This document shows positions 44,949 to 53,841 of a stretch of 64,000 bases of DNA, one piece after another (positions within the stretch are counted from its first letter, which is position 1; every line of letters starts with the position of its first letter). Under the pieces are notes generated by a model. It had not been told where the DNA came from. It saw only the letters and a program-made list of their open reading frames with translations, and made no database searches. A program made the translations under genes and the position numbers. Where the stretch lies: assembly GCA_903882805.1 (NCBI GenBank), contig CAIRYK010000006.1:62001-126000 (forward strand), in the 5' to 3' direction. This DNA is from an uncultured Bacteroidota bacterium. GTDB taxonomy: Bacteria; Bacteroidota; Bacteroidia; Chitinophagales; Chitinophagaceae.

Positions 44949-47195
44949 ATGAGGGATAAAATATACCTGACATTAATAAAAAGCGCAGCATTTACAGCAT
45001 TGATGTTGTTTACAGCGGCGGCAAATGCACAATTTAAGATCAGTGGAACTGTAGTGAATGAAAAGGATAGACCAATAAAAGGTGTAAGCGTATACCTGGA
45101 TAACACAATTGACGGCGCAACTACCGACAGCTCTGGCATTTTTGTATTCACTACTACAGAGACAGGTAACCAAACACTGATGGCAACAGAAATAAGCCAT
45201 GAAACAACTGGCATGCCTATTGCTATTACAGGTAATATGAGCGGTATTGTACTGCGTATGAAATCGAATGCATCGCACAATCTGGATGAAGTGGTGATAA
45301 CAGCGGGATCGTTTGATGCATCGAACGATAAGACTAAGACCGTATTGCGCCCACTGGATATTGTAACAACCGCCGGCGCCGGCGCTGACGTTGTAAAAGC
45401 TATGCAGACACTGCCGGGTACGCAGCAGACAGGTCCGGATAACGGGTTGTTTGTGCGCGGCGGAGATGCCAGCGAGGCTGCGATAGTAGTAGATGAAATG
45501 ATTGTTCAAAACGCGTTTTTTACAGGAGCTCCGGGCGTTGCTACACGTAGCAGGTTTGGCGCATTTCAATATCAAGGGGTATCATTCAGTAGCGGAGGCT
45601 ATAGCGCCCGCTACGGTCAGGCTTTATCGAGCGTGCTGGAGTTGAATAGTACAGACCTTGCAGACAAAAGCACTATTAATCTGGGTATAAACATGGCGAG
45701 CTTGTATGTATCAGGCGTTAAGAAATGGAAGAACGCGAGCCTCGATGTAGGTGTGAACTACACCAATTTATCGCCATTTTATGGAGTTGTGAAGAGCAAC
45801 TTTAAGTTTTATCAGGTTCCGGAAGGCGGAGGCGCCAACCTGCGGTATGCCTGGAAACCTAACAAAGACGGTATTTTGAAATTCAATTTCAATACTACCT
45901 ACAACGCAACGGGCGTAACCATACCTAATCCCGGAGCAGCAAATAGAAACCCAACTAATAATCCGTTTGCTAATGCGCCCGATACCATCAACTTTGTAAC
46001 CAAGGATATGTACTACTACAGCAACATATCGTACAAGCAGATGTTTAAGAACAAATATAGCCTGTATACGGCGGCATCTTTTAGCCAGGACGTAGCTAAC
46101 AACAAATTTTACACCTTCCCCATAGATCAAACTGACCATCGCGGCCAATTCAGGATAGAGGGTAAAGACTTTTTCACCAGCAGGCTCAATTTGCTGGTAG
46201 GAACCGATGTGCAGAGCTTTGGCATCGATAAAGACTTTGGCGGCTACTTCAAACAGAATTTTACTGAAACGCAGGTTGGCGCCTACACCGAACTGGAATG
46301 GACGCCCTATTACAGAATAGCAGTGAAACCGGGAGTACGCTACGAACACAGCGTATTGCTGAATAAGGATGCGGTAGCGCCGCGCCTGTCTATGGCTATT
46401 AAAACGAGTTCAAACAGTCAGGTTTCGCTGGCTGGGGGGATATTTTACCAGAATGCAGATAACAGCTACTTACTGGCTGGCCTAAAGCCAAGTATGCAGC
46501 AGGCAATACACTACATAGCCAACTGGCAGTATAACAAAGATAGCCGCACGCTAAGAATAGAGGGCTATTATAAAAACTATGTAGACCTTGTACGCACGCC
46601 AAATCTGACTTACGATCCCACAGGATACCGCAATATGGATAATACAATATTGGTGGATAATAGCGGTTATGGGTATGCCCAGGGTCTGGAACTATTTTAT
46701 CGCGACAAAAAAACGGTGAAGAATCTGGACTATTGGGTGTCGTATAGTTTCATTGATACTAAGCGCAAGTATGGTAGCTTCACCAGCCTTGCCACACCAA
46801 CATTTATAGCAGATCATAATCTAAATCTGGTAACCAAGTACTTTGTAGATAAATGGCAAACAAACTTTAGCGCTACCTACAGCTATGCCACCGGCCGCCC
46901 TTACTACGACCCAACGCTGGATCAAAGCAATGCAGCCAATTTTTTAAGCGGCAGGACCCCGGATTATCACAATCTGGCTATTTCTATCGCTTATCTGCAT
47001 AGTTTTGGCAAGTTGTTTACGGTATTTTACCTGAGCTTGGATAATGTTACTAATCAGCACAATGTATTTGGCTATCGCTACGCTAGCGACGCTAACGGCA
47101 ATCTTGCAAAGAACCCAATAGTGCCTGCGCTGTATAGGTCGCTATTTTTCGGGGTAAATATGTCGTTGACACAGTTTAAAAAAGACGAGTTATAA
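44949..47195 (+). CDS. TonB-dependent receptor with carboxypeptidase-like N-terminal domain
   Basis: 748 residues. Signal peptide about 1-27 (ending ANAQ), carboxypeptidase-regulatory-like domain about 28-105 (ISGTVVNEKDRPIKGVSVYL), plug about 115-230 (TAGAGADVVKAMQTLPGTQQ, then NGLFVRGGDASEAAIVVDEM) and barrel to the end. It imports or senses a ligand using TonB energy. No SusD-like partner is present, so it is not a typical polysaccharide-utilisation pair. A TPR-like exported protein gene starts 27 bases downstream in the same direction, suggesting a two-gene operon. Confidence 0.92.
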   Translation: MRDKIYLTLIKSAAFTALMLFTAAANAQFKISGTVVNEKDRPIKGVSVYLDNTIDGATTDSSGIFVFTTTETGNQTLMATEISHETTGMPIAITGNMSGIVLRMKSNASHNLDEVVITAGSFDASNDKTKTVLRPLDIVTTAGAGADVVKAMQTLPGTQQTGPDNGLFVRGGDASEAAIVVDEMIVQNAFFTGAPGVATRSRFGAFQYQGVSFSSGGYSARYGQALSSVLELNSTDLADKSTINLGINMASLYVSGVKKWKNASLDVGVNYTNLSPFYGVVKSNFKFYQVPEGGGANLRYAWKPNKDGILKFNFNTTYNATGVTIPNPGAANRNPTNNPFANAPDTINFVTKDMYYYSNISYKQMFKNKYSLYTAASFSQDVANNKFYTFPIDQTDHRGQFRIEGKDFFTSRLNLLVGTDVQSFGIDKDFGGYFKQNFTETQVGAYTELEWTPYYRIAVKPGVRYEHSVLLNKDAVAPRLSMAIKTSSNSQVSLAGGIFYQNADNSYLLAGLKPSMQQAIHYIANWQYNKDSRTLRIEGYYKNYVDLVRTPNLTYDPTGYRNMDNTILVDNSGYGYAQGLELFYRDKKTVKNLDYWVSYSFIDTKRKYGSFTSLATPTFIADHNLNLVTKYFVDKWQTNFSATYSYATGRPYYDPTLDQSNAANFLSGRTPDYHNLAISIAYLHSFGKLFTVFYLSLDNVTNQHNVFGYRYASDANGNLAKNPIVPALYRSLFFGVNMSLTQFKKDEL

Positions 47196-47222
47196 GCAAC
47201 AACCAACATAAACATAAAAGCA

Positions 47223-47873
47223 ATGAAAAAACTGATATTAATGAGCGCCCTGGCCTGCTCATTTATGAGCGCACAGGCGCAAGACTACAAAGCATCTCTG
47301 GAGAAAGTATTTTCGGTATTTGACACCACACACTCACAGGATCAGCGGATAGAGCTGAGCAATAAGCTGAGCCTTATAGCCAAGAAATGGGGCGATGAGT
47401 GGGTAACACACTATTATGCTGCATTTAGCAAAGCTATTCTGTCGTACAACGAAAAGGACAATGCCAAAAAAGATGCCTTCCTCGATGATGCCGACAAAGA
47501 GTTGCAGGAGTCTGTGACGCTACTGAAGAAAAACAATGACGAGACTCATGTATTGACCGCCATGATTGCCAATGCACGTATGTCTGTAGACCCTATGAAC
47601 CGCTGGCAGAAATATGGCAAATTGTTTAGCGAGAACCTGGAAAGCGCAAAAGAGTTGAATCCCGATAATCCGCGTATGTACTACCTGCAGGGAACCAGCA
47701 AGTTTTTTACGCCAAAGGCTTATGGCGGCGGCAAGAAAGCGGCTATGCCATACTTTGAGAAAGCTGAAAACCTGTTTGCAAAAGAAAAAGGCGGAGATAT
47801 TGCCAAGCCTTACTGGGGTAAGGGCATGAATGCCTACTTCCTAGCACAGTGCAAAACAGAAGATAAGGAGTAA
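47223..47873 (+). CDS. Exported TPR-like helical protein, partner of the TonB receptor
   Basis: 216 residues: signal peptide (about 1-19, ending AQAQ), then helical segments with TPR-like spacing (YAAFSKAILSYNEKDNAKKD, about 73; NPDNPRMYYLQGTSKFFTP, about 144; KKAAMPYFEKAENLFAKEKG, about 170). I recognise it only as a conserved bacteroidotal type often found next to TonB receptors. It is probably periplasmic. A role as a receptor accessory is inferred from the 27-base gap and shared direction. Confidence 0.75.
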   Translation: MKKLILMSALACSFMSAQAQDYKASLEKVFSVFDTTHSQDQRIELSNKLSLIAKKWGDEWVTHYYAAFSKAILSYNEKDNAKKDAFLDDADKELQESVTLLKKNNDETHVLTAMIANARMSVDPMNRWQKYGKLFSENLESAKELNPDNPRMYYLQGTSKFFTPKAYGGGKKAAMPYFEKAENLFAKEKGGDIAKPYWGKGMNAYFLAQCKTEDKE

Positions 47874-47905
47874 GCGCGCTGTATATTATAGACAAATAAG
47901 ACTAA

Positions 47906-47953
47906 CGTGATGGGCTGCTGGCTTACTTATAGGCCAGGCGGCCCATCGTTTTT
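47906..47953 (+). terminator. Terminator after the TonB-receptor operon
   Basis: gatgggc (47909-47915) pairs with gcccatc (47941-47947). An inner ctggc/gccag pairing lengthens the stem, and gttttt follows. Confidence 0.75.
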
Positions 47954-48009
47954 GGAGGGCAGTCGTTGCAGCTTAATAATTTATTATTACTTGCTCAAAA
48001 CATATTCCC

Positions 48010-48017
48010 TAATTTCG
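48010..48017 (+). promoter_or_regulatory. Candidate promoter for nadC, deciding its start
   Basis: TAATTTCG is one mismatch from TAnnTTTG, with a TTG 16 bases upstream. Transcription would start near 48024, which is downstream of the TTG start at 47966 but upstream of the GTG at 48038. AAGGA just before that GTG is Shine-Dalgarno-like. Confidence 0.45.
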
Positions 48018-48037
48018 CAGACCAAACTAAGGACAAG

Positions 48038-48877
48038 GTGACTACACGGGAATTTATAGCGGCAGCGCTGAAAGAAGATATTGGTAATGGCGATTTTTCG
48101 ACGCTATCTTGTATAGCCGCGCATACCAAGGGTAAGGCAGTACTGAAGATTAAGGAGGATGGTATACTGGCAGGTGTGGATCTTGCCCGCGAGATTTTTC
48201 ATTATCTGCAGCCGGATGCTGTGTTTACCGCATATAAAAAAGACGGCGACAAAGTAACCAATGGCGAAATAGCCTTTGATATAGTTGCCGATGTGCACAT
48301 CATATTGCAGGCTGAAAGACTGACACTGAACTGTATGCAACGCATGAGCGGCATAGCTACGCTTACCAATGTATATGTTGCTGCTATAAAAGATTACAAG
48401 GCGCAAATACTGGATACGCGTAAGACAACGCCGCTATTCCGTATGCAGGAGAAAGAGGCGGTACGTATAGGCGGCGGGGTAAACCACCGCATGGGGCTAT
48501 ATGATATGGTAATGCTGAAGGATAACCATATAGATTTTTGCGGAGGCATAGAAAAGGCCATTCTGCAAACGAATGCATACCTGAAAGCAAATAATCTGGA
48601 CCTCAGGATAGAAGTAGAAACGCGCACGATAGACGATGTGAAACGAGTCTTGGCGGTGGGTAATGTGGCTCGTATAATGCTGGACAACTACACTCCGGCA
48701 CAACTGGCTGAAGCTGTAGAACTAATAGATAGCCGCTACGAAACCGAAGCGTCGGGGGGCATAAATCTGAGCAACATAGTAGATTATGCCCGCACCGGTG
48801 TGGATTATATATCGGTAGGGGCAATAATTCACCATGCAGTAAGTATGGATCTGAGCCTTAAAGCAGAGATTTTATGA
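48038..48877 (+). CDS. nadC: Nicotinate-nucleotide pyrophosphorylase (quinolinate phosphoribosyltransferase)
   Basis: 279 residues from the GTG, which matches the usual family N-terminus (TTREFIAAALKEDIGNGDFS). A longer TTG start at 47966 would add 24 residues. The enzyme converts quinolinate and PRPP to nicotinate mononucleotide in de novo NAD synthesis. Family motifs are ERLTLNCMQRMSGIATLTN, DTRKTTPLFRMQEKEAVRIG, HRMGLYDMVMLKDNHID and RIMLDNYTP, with substrate-binding Arg and Lys residues in place. Its TGA overlaps the next start codon by four bases (ATGA), so translation is probably coupled. nadA and nadB are not in the window. Confidence 0.94.
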   Translation: MTTREFIAAALKEDIGNGDFSTLSCIAAHTKGKAVLKIKEDGILAGVDLAREIFHYLQPDAVFTAYKKDGDKVTNGEIAFDIVADVHIILQAERLTLNCMQRMSGIATLTNVYVAAIKDYKAQILDTRKTTPLFRMQEKEAVRIGGGVNHRMGLYDMVMLKDNHIDFCGGIEKAILQTNAYLKANNLDLRIEVETRTIDDVKRVLAVGNVARIMLDNYTPAQLAEAVELIDSRYETEASGGINLSNIVDYARTGVDYISVGAIIHHAVSMDLSLKAEIL

Positions 48878-49752
48878 TGCAGAAACACCTTGTATTTATC
48901 ATCAATCCTAAGTCGGGGGTAGAGCGGCAGAAAGAGATAAAGCAGGGTATAGATGCACATCTCGATAAGCAACGTTTTTCGTATGAGATAGTGCATACCG
49001 AATTTGCTAAACATGGTACGAAACTGGCGCGCGAAGCAGCCAGGAATGGGGCTTATGCTGTGGTGGCAGTGGGCGGCGATGGATCGGTAAATGATATTGC
49101 GCAGGGCCTCACAGGTACCGATACCATATTGGCCATTATTCCCAAAGGGTCGGGCAATGGTATGGCGCGCACTATAGGTATACCGCTTCAGGTAGCCGAT
49201 GCAATACGTACAATAAACAACGACAAAATAGTAAATGTAGACTTGGGTTACGCCAACGACCGGCTGTTTATAAGCAATGCCGGAGTAGCGTTTGACGCGC
49301 TGATATCAAAAAAATTTGCCAAAAGCGAACGCCGCGGCCTTATGGTATATAGCTGGCTGGTAACCAAGCATATGTGGTTGTATAAGTCGTGGGATTGGGA
49401 AATAACTATAGATGGTAAACCTATACGAGAAAAAGCATTTATGATCAACGTGGCCAACGGACAGCAGTTTGGCTACAACTTCAAGATAGCGCCTATGGCC
49501 AGCTATACCGACGGGCTGCTGGACCTGATCATTGTTCGACGCTTCCCGAAGATACTGGGAGGGGTGATAGCCTTGCGCGCCATGAATGGTAGCATAGCGG
49601 CCAGCCCTTATGTGCAGCATTTCAGAGGTAAAGAAATTACCATCAGCCATCCATCGCTGCGATTGATGCAGACCGACGGCGATGCGCATGCCTGCGAGAG
49701 CAGCATAAAGTTTACTGTGCAACCCGGGGCTTTAAGGGTTATTGTGCCTTAG
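48874..49752 (+). CDS. Diacylglycerol kinase-like lipid kinase (DagK/YegS family)
   Basis: 292 residues. The catalytic domain begins HLVFIINPKSGVERQKE. The nucleotide loop is VAVGGDGSVNDIAQGL (about 65-80), followed by AIIPKGSGNGMARTIGIPLQ. A C-terminal beta domain carries DGLLDLIIVRRF and QTDGDAHACESSIKF. It phosphorylates diacylglycerol or a related lipid at the inner face of the membrane. The start codon overlaps the nadC stop, an unusual pairing of NAD synthesis with lipid phosphorylation that is probably only an operon arrangement. Confidence 0.9.
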   Translation: MMQKHLVFIINPKSGVERQKEIKQGIDAHLDKQRFSYEIVHTEFAKHGTKLAREAARNGAYAVVAVGGDGSVNDIAQGLTGTDTILAIIPKGSGNGMARTIGIPLQVADAIRTINNDKIVNVDLGYANDRLFISNAGVAFDALISKKFAKSERRGLMVYSWLVTKHMWLYKSWDWEITIDGKPIREKAFMINVANGQQFGYNFKIAPMASYTDGLLDLIIVRRFPKILGGVIALRAMNGSIAASPYVQHFRGKEITISHPSLRLMQTDGDAHACESSIKFTVQPGALRVIVP

Positions 49753-49884
49753 CATATCCCAGTATTGGTTTTTATGTAGCAATGTGGGCACTTTCTGTAG
49801 CACGCTTTTGTATCTGTGTGACTTAAATTATGCAAGTCTTGAAATTTATGGACTATTTTTACCGCTGCATAAAAACAGAATACA

Positions 49885-50892
49885 ATGATATTAGTAACTT
49901 ATAACAAAGATGGCAGAGAACAACTTTCTATTTGCGTTCAGTCTGCGCTTTATGATACCAACTCCATAAACACAGCAGCGCCTGCAACCATGGCTCAACT
50001 GCTGCAAGACTGGGATGCGGGTATGACTATACTGAAGCAAGAAGAGGCAAAAATACTATCGGGAGAAAGAGATGAAGCTGACTGTATAGCTTACGATGAT
50101 GCACAACTAATGGCCGCCGTACCTAAGCCAACATCGTGCCGCGATGGTTATGCTTTTCGCCAGCATGTTGCGGCAGCGCGCCGCAACCGTAAGGTAGATA
50201 TGATACCTGAGTTTGATCAATATCCTATTTTTTACTTTACCAATCATAATTCGGTTCAAGGACCCGGCGCAATAAGTGTGATGCCCGACCACCTGAAAAA
50301 ACTGGATTTTGAGCTGGAAGCAGCAATAGTAATCTGCAAGAAAGGCCGCAATATACCGGCATCTGAGGCCGACAACTACATAGGCGGCTACATGGTAATG
50401 AATGACATGAGCGCGCGCACACTGCAAATGGAAGAAATGCTGCTGAATCTGGGCCCGGCAAAGGGTAAGGATTTTTGTACTGTATTGGGCGCCATGCTGG
50501 TAACGCCCGACGAACTGGAGCAACAAAAAATACCCGCAAAGCCCGGCCATACCGGTAATAACTACAACCTGAAAATGCAGTGCCTTGTAAACAACAAACT
50601 GGTGAGCGAGGGTAACATGGGCGATATGGACTGGACATTTGCCGAAATCATAGAGCGCTGCTCGTATGGCGTAGACATTTATCCTGGCGATGTGATAGGA
50701 AGCGGCACAGTAGGTACCGGCTGTTTTCTGGAGCTAAACGGCACAGGTAAACTGAACGACCCCAACTATCAGGAGCAATGGCTGCAGGATGGCGATGTGG
50801 TAGTGTGCAAAGTACAGGATCTGGGTACATTGACCAACAATATAGTGGCAGAAAATACCGACTGGAGCATACTGAACCTGAAGAAGAAATAG
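49885..50892 (+). CDS. Fumarylacetoacetate hydrolase (FAH) family protein
   Basis: 335 residues. The FAH fold is seen in YFTNHNSVQGPGAI (about 113), FELEAAIVICKKGRNI (Glu metal ligand) and YIGGYMVMNDMSARTLQMEE (Asp ligand), then KGKDFCTVLGAMLVTPDELE. The C-terminus holds the IYPGDVIGSGTVGTGCFLEL stretch. Family members hydrolyse C-C bonds of beta-diketone acids such as fumarylacetoacetate or acylpyruvates in aromatic catabolism. Lack of maleylacetoacetate isomerase or homogentisate dioxygenase nearby leaves the substrate open. A 3-hydroxyacyl-CoA dehydrogenase follows, compatible with a catabolic theme. Confidence 0.85.
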   Translation: MILVTYNKDGREQLSICVQSALYDTNSINTAAPATMAQLLQDWDAGMTILKQEEAKILSGERDEADCIAYDDAQLMAAVPKPTSCRDGYAFRQHVAAARRNRKVDMIPEFDQYPIFYFTNHNSVQGPGAISVMPDHLKKLDFELEAAIVICKKGRNIPASEADNYIGGYMVMNDMSARTLQMEEMLLNLGPAKGKDFCTVLGAMLVTPDELEQQKIPAKPGHTGNNYNLKMQCLVNNKLVSEGNMGDMDWTFAEIIERCSYGVDIYPGDVIGSGTVGTGCFLELNGTGKLNDPNYQEQWLQDGDVVVCKVQDLGTLTNNIVAENTDWSILNLKKK

Positions 50893-50911
50893 CCAACAAT
50901 CAACATGTTGT

Positions 50912-51073
50912 ATGAGAGCAATAGTTAGCCTAATTCGCTCATTGTCTTTTATTGCTCTGCTTATAGGGTTAGCGTTCAAAATACTGCATTGGCCGGGAGC
51001 TGAAATAATGATAGCTTCCGCCTTGGTGGTTTTTGTTGGGGCTACGGTGATGCGGTTTTTATTGAGGCGATGA
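50912..51073 (+). CDS. 53-aa membrane protein with GldL-like KILHWPGA motif
   Basis: An ATG-to-TGA frame of 53 codons in the spacer after the FAH gene (19-base gap). Two hydrophobic helices (about 9-25 and 31-47) flank F-K-I-L-H-W-P-G-A, close to the K-x-x-H-W-P-G-A motif at the N-terminus of GldL, the gliding/T9SS motor protein. It ends in basic residues (RFLLRR). Full GldL is over 200 residues, so this is not the motor protein. Homologous mini-proteins of unknown function are plausible. Confidence 0.6.
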   Translation: MRAIVSLIRSLSFIALLIGLAFKILHWPGAEIMIASALVVFVGATVMRFLLRR

Positions 51074-51084
51074 TAATGTTTGTT

Positions 51085-51129
51085 TTCAAGTTTGATAGAG
51101 TGTATATCACTTACTCTATCAAACTTGAA
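51085..51129. terminator. 17-bp perfect inverted repeat before the hydroxyacyl-CoA dehydrogenase gene
   Basis: ttcaagtttgatagagt (51085-51101) pairs perfectly with actctatcaaacttgaa (51113-51129) over an 11-base loop. It starts 12 bases after the small-protein stop. No strong T-run follows on either strand, so a weak terminator or a regulatory hairpin in the dehydrogenase leader are both possible. Confidence 0.55.
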
Positions 51130-51181
51130 TTGTATAGCACGTAACGAATAATATTGTTAGGAAACAGAATAGAAAGTAACA

Positions 51182-52342
51182 ATGACCCCAAACACAATAG
51201 TAGGAATTATAGGCTCCGGAGCCATGGGAGCCGGTATAGCGCAGGTGGCAGCAGTAGCCGGTCATAGTGTGGTAGTGTACGACAATAATGCTGCAGCGCT
51301 TGATAAGGCGGCAGCTAACCTGAAGGCTACCCTGATGAAGCTACAGGAAAAAGGTAAGCTAACCGATGCAGAAGCAATAATAAAAAGAATGTCGTTTACT
51401 GCCGACTTGCAGGGCCTTGCTGCCTGCGGGCTGATTATAGAGGCTATTGTGGAACGGCTGGATGTGAAGAAGTCGGTGTTTGCTCAGGTAGAGCAGGTAG
51501 TGGCAAACGATTGTGTGCTGGCTACCAATACTTCTTCGCTCTCGGTTACGTCTATAGCGGCTGCTTGTACCGACCCGTCGCGGGTGATGGGGTTACACTT
51601 TTTCAATCCGGCTCCGCTCATGGCTCTGGTGGAGGTAATACCTGCTATACAAACCAATGCCGACCTGATACCGCAGGCAAAGGATCTGATGCAGCAATGG
51701 GGCAAGCTGCCGGTAATAGCCAAGGACACACCCGGCTTTATAGTAAACAGAGTGGCCCGTCCGTTTTATGGCGAGGCGCTGCGCATACTCGACGAAGGTA
51801 TAGCCGATATGGCTACTATAGACTGGGCTATGACCGAGTTGGGCGGTTTCAGGATGGGGCCGTTTACACTTATGGACTATATAGGCCACGACGTAAACTA
51901 TGTGGTTACCGAAACTGTGTTTCAGTCGTTTTTTTACGACCCGCGCTACAAGCCGTCATTTGCGCAGAAAAGACTGCTCGAAGCCGGCTGGCTGGGACGT
52001 AAATCGGGTCGCGGATTTTACAATTATGCGCAGGGCGCCGAAATATTAGCGCCTACGAAGGATGAAGTGTTGGGAAAGCAGATTTTTGAGCGTATTCTTG
52101 CAATGCTGATCAATGAAGCTGTTGATGCGCTGCACCTGAATGTAGCCACTGCCGCCGATCTGGACACTGCAATGACCCGCGGCGTAAACTACCCAAAAGG
52201 ACTACTGCAGTGGTGTAATGAGTGGGGAACAGCCCAATGCCTTGAGAAATTGGATGAACTTTATCATCTTTACCACGAAGATAGGTACAGAGCAAGCCCA
52301 TTATTAAGAAAACAGGCTATTGGAAATAAAAAAATTGTTTAA
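51182..52342 (+). CDS. 3-hydroxyacyl-CoA dehydrogenase (HBD/PaaH type)
   Basis: 386 residues. An NAD-binding Rossmann domain starts GIIGSGAMGAGIAQVAAVAG with an acidic residue after (VYDNN). It contains NTSSLSVTSIA and GLHFFNPAPLMALVEVI with the catalytic His. A first C-terminal domain (TPGFIVNRVARPFYGEALRI) and a second partial one (AMLINEAVDALHLNVATAAD) follow, as in PaaH-type enzymes. It oxidises 3-hydroxyacyl-CoA to 3-ketoacyl-CoA in fatty-acid or aromatic degradation. The next gene starts nine bases downstream, so co-transcription with the first barrel gene is likely. Confidence 0.92.
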   Translation: MTPNTIVGIIGSGAMGAGIAQVAAVAGHSVVVYDNNAAALDKAAANLKATLMKLQEKGKLTDAEAIIKRMSFTADLQGLAACGLIIEAIVERLDVKKSVFAQVEQVVANDCVLATNTSSLSVTSIAAACTDPSRVMGLHFFNPAPLMALVEVIPAIQTNADLIPQAKDLMQQWGKLPVIAKDTPGFIVNRVARPFYGEALRILDEGIADMATIDWAMTELGGFRMGPFTLMDYIGHDVNYVVTETVFQSFFYDPRYKPSFAQKRLLEAGWLGRKSGRGFYNYAQGAEILAPTKDEVLGKQIFERILAMLINEAVDALHLNVATAADLDTAMTRGVNYPKGLLQWCNEWGTAQCLEKLDELYHLYHEDRYRASPLLRKQAIGNKKIV

Positions 52343-52351
52343 TTTTCGCAA

Positions 52352-53038
52352 ATGAAAAGTATAGCGCTACTATTTTTTTTAACAGTTTGCTCTTTTCTGG
52401 GTTTTGCTCAGGATGGTAGCAATACCATTATTACCCTTTATGGCGGGGGCGGACTGGCTACCAGCAACAACTACGATGTGGCCATTTCGGGCGGAATAGC
52501 TTTTCATAAGGGTCTCGTTTACCGTACGGGCATTGGCGTAGCATTGTTTTATCAGGGTTACAGTATACTTTCAGACAAAGAAGCCTATGGCGTAACCGGC
52601 GGTACCGGCAATGCGGGAATGGTTGTGTATAATAAGAGTAGTTATGTATTTGTTTGCCCACGTTTTTACCATGGTATAGGCAAGGGTGAAACATTCAAGT
52701 TTTTTCTGGGCGGCGGCGTTGGTTTCAACATGGGCGGCACAGAAACCATGCGTAAGTGGGATAAAAGCCACGGCGCCAGTGTGGGCAACTATGATAGTAC
52801 CATTACTACCACAGCCAACATCAATAAAATGGTGTTTCGCGTAGGCTTTGGTTTTGAAGAGCACATACATCTGGGCGGTAAATGGTGGATGACCGTAATA
52901 GAAGATTTTGGCTTTTTAGGCAACCCAATAAGCAAAACCGGCGATGTAGACTATGCAAGCCGCACTTTTTATAGCCCTGCACCTATGAAGCCGGGCTACA
53001 TATCGCTGCAACTGGGCATCACCCATTCTAAATTTTAG
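52352..53038 (+). CDS. Outer-membrane barrel protein, tandem paralog 1 of 3
   Basis: 228 residues: signal peptide (about 1-20, ending GFAQ), then beta-strand alternation with conserved points shared with the next two genes. These are a GGG-x-x-T near the N-terminus (here GGGGLATSNN), a central SYVFVCPRFYHGIG.GETFKFFLGGG and a C-terminal GYISLQLGITHSKF ending in Phe. The terminal aromatic and strand pattern indicate an outer-membrane barrel of about eight strands. Ligand unknown. Confidence 0.78.
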   Translation: MKSIALLFFLTVCSFLGFAQDGSNTIITLYGGGGLATSNNYDVAISGGIAFHKGLVYRTGIGVALFYQGYSILSDKEAYGVTGGTGNAGMVVYNKSSYVFVCPRFYHGIGKGETFKFFLGGGVGFNMGGTETMRKWDKSHGASVGNYDSTITTTANINKMVFRVGFGFEEHIHLGGKWWMTVIEDFGFLGNPISKTGDVDYASRTFYSPAPMKPGYISLQLGITHSKF

Positions 53039-53059
53039 TGTCTCAAAAGAAAGTAGCGT

Positions 53060-53716
53060 ATGAAACGATTGTGTGTCTTGGGGCTACTTTCACTGTTTCC
53101 TTTTTTGGGCATGGCGCAAGGCGCTTATGGCGTACAATTGGGGATTGGGCGCACCACGGCTTACAATTCGCGATTTACAACCACGGTCAGCGGTTTTTAT
53201 ATGGCGCGGCTTAGTCCGCGTATATACCTGGGCGGAGAATTAGCTATACAAAAATACTCATTTACCTACGAGGCGGGTCTTTCTGCGCCTGCCTATTCCG
53301 ATATTATCAGCGTTTCGCAGAAGAGCTACTATATGTTTGTGTCGCCCAAATTCGATTTAGGCATAGGCTATCACAAGCACGTTCATTTTACTTTTTCGGC
53401 AGGCGCCGGCCTGCTTATGGGCGGCTACCAAAACACCGACCAGCACACCCCGCTGTGGGTAACCAATGGGGTAGGAGTGGGCGCCGACACTATGACCACA
53501 GAAACCACGCGCTACATGCGCAACTTTCTGTACCGCATAGGCGGCGGCATTACAGAGCGTATACCTACCCACGGCTACTGGAGTATAACGCTGAGTCAGG
53601 ATTTTAGTTTCTTGCCTACACGCCTCAACAACGGCGGCGCCAACCTCAATACAAGCTACTTCTGTTTTACGGTAGGCATAATGCATAAGTATCCGCAAAC
53701 GCTGGTAGAGTATTAA
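53060..53716 (+). CDS. Outer-membrane barrel protein, tandem paralog 2 of 3
   Basis: 218 residues. The signal peptide ends near GMAQ. Shared pattern with its neighbours: GAYGVQLGIGRTTAYNSRFT, then RIYLGGELAIQKYSFTYEAG, SYYMFVSPKFDLGIGYHKHV and FCFTVGIMHKYPQ. The gap to paralog 1 is 21 bases, so the two are probably in one transcript. Confidence 0.78.
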   Translation: MKRLCVLGLLSLFPFLGMAQGAYGVQLGIGRTTAYNSRFTTTVSGFYMARLSPRIYLGGELAIQKYSFTYEAGLSAPAYSDIISVSQKSYYMFVSPKFDLGIGYHKHVHFTFSAGAGLLMGGYQNTDQHTPLWVTNGVGVGADTMTTETTRYMRNFLYRIGGGITERIPTHGYWSITLSQDFSFLPTRLNNGGANLNTSYFCFTVGIMHKYPQTLVEY

Positions 53717-53841
53717 TAGCAGCGGTTCATTTACTTTACAATTTAGCTATTATCATGCGGCATCATCAGGCGGTTATATCAGTAGTAAGTTAGCCGCCAA
53801 AATAATTAGCGCTATTTTCGACCATAATAATATCTTTAGGT

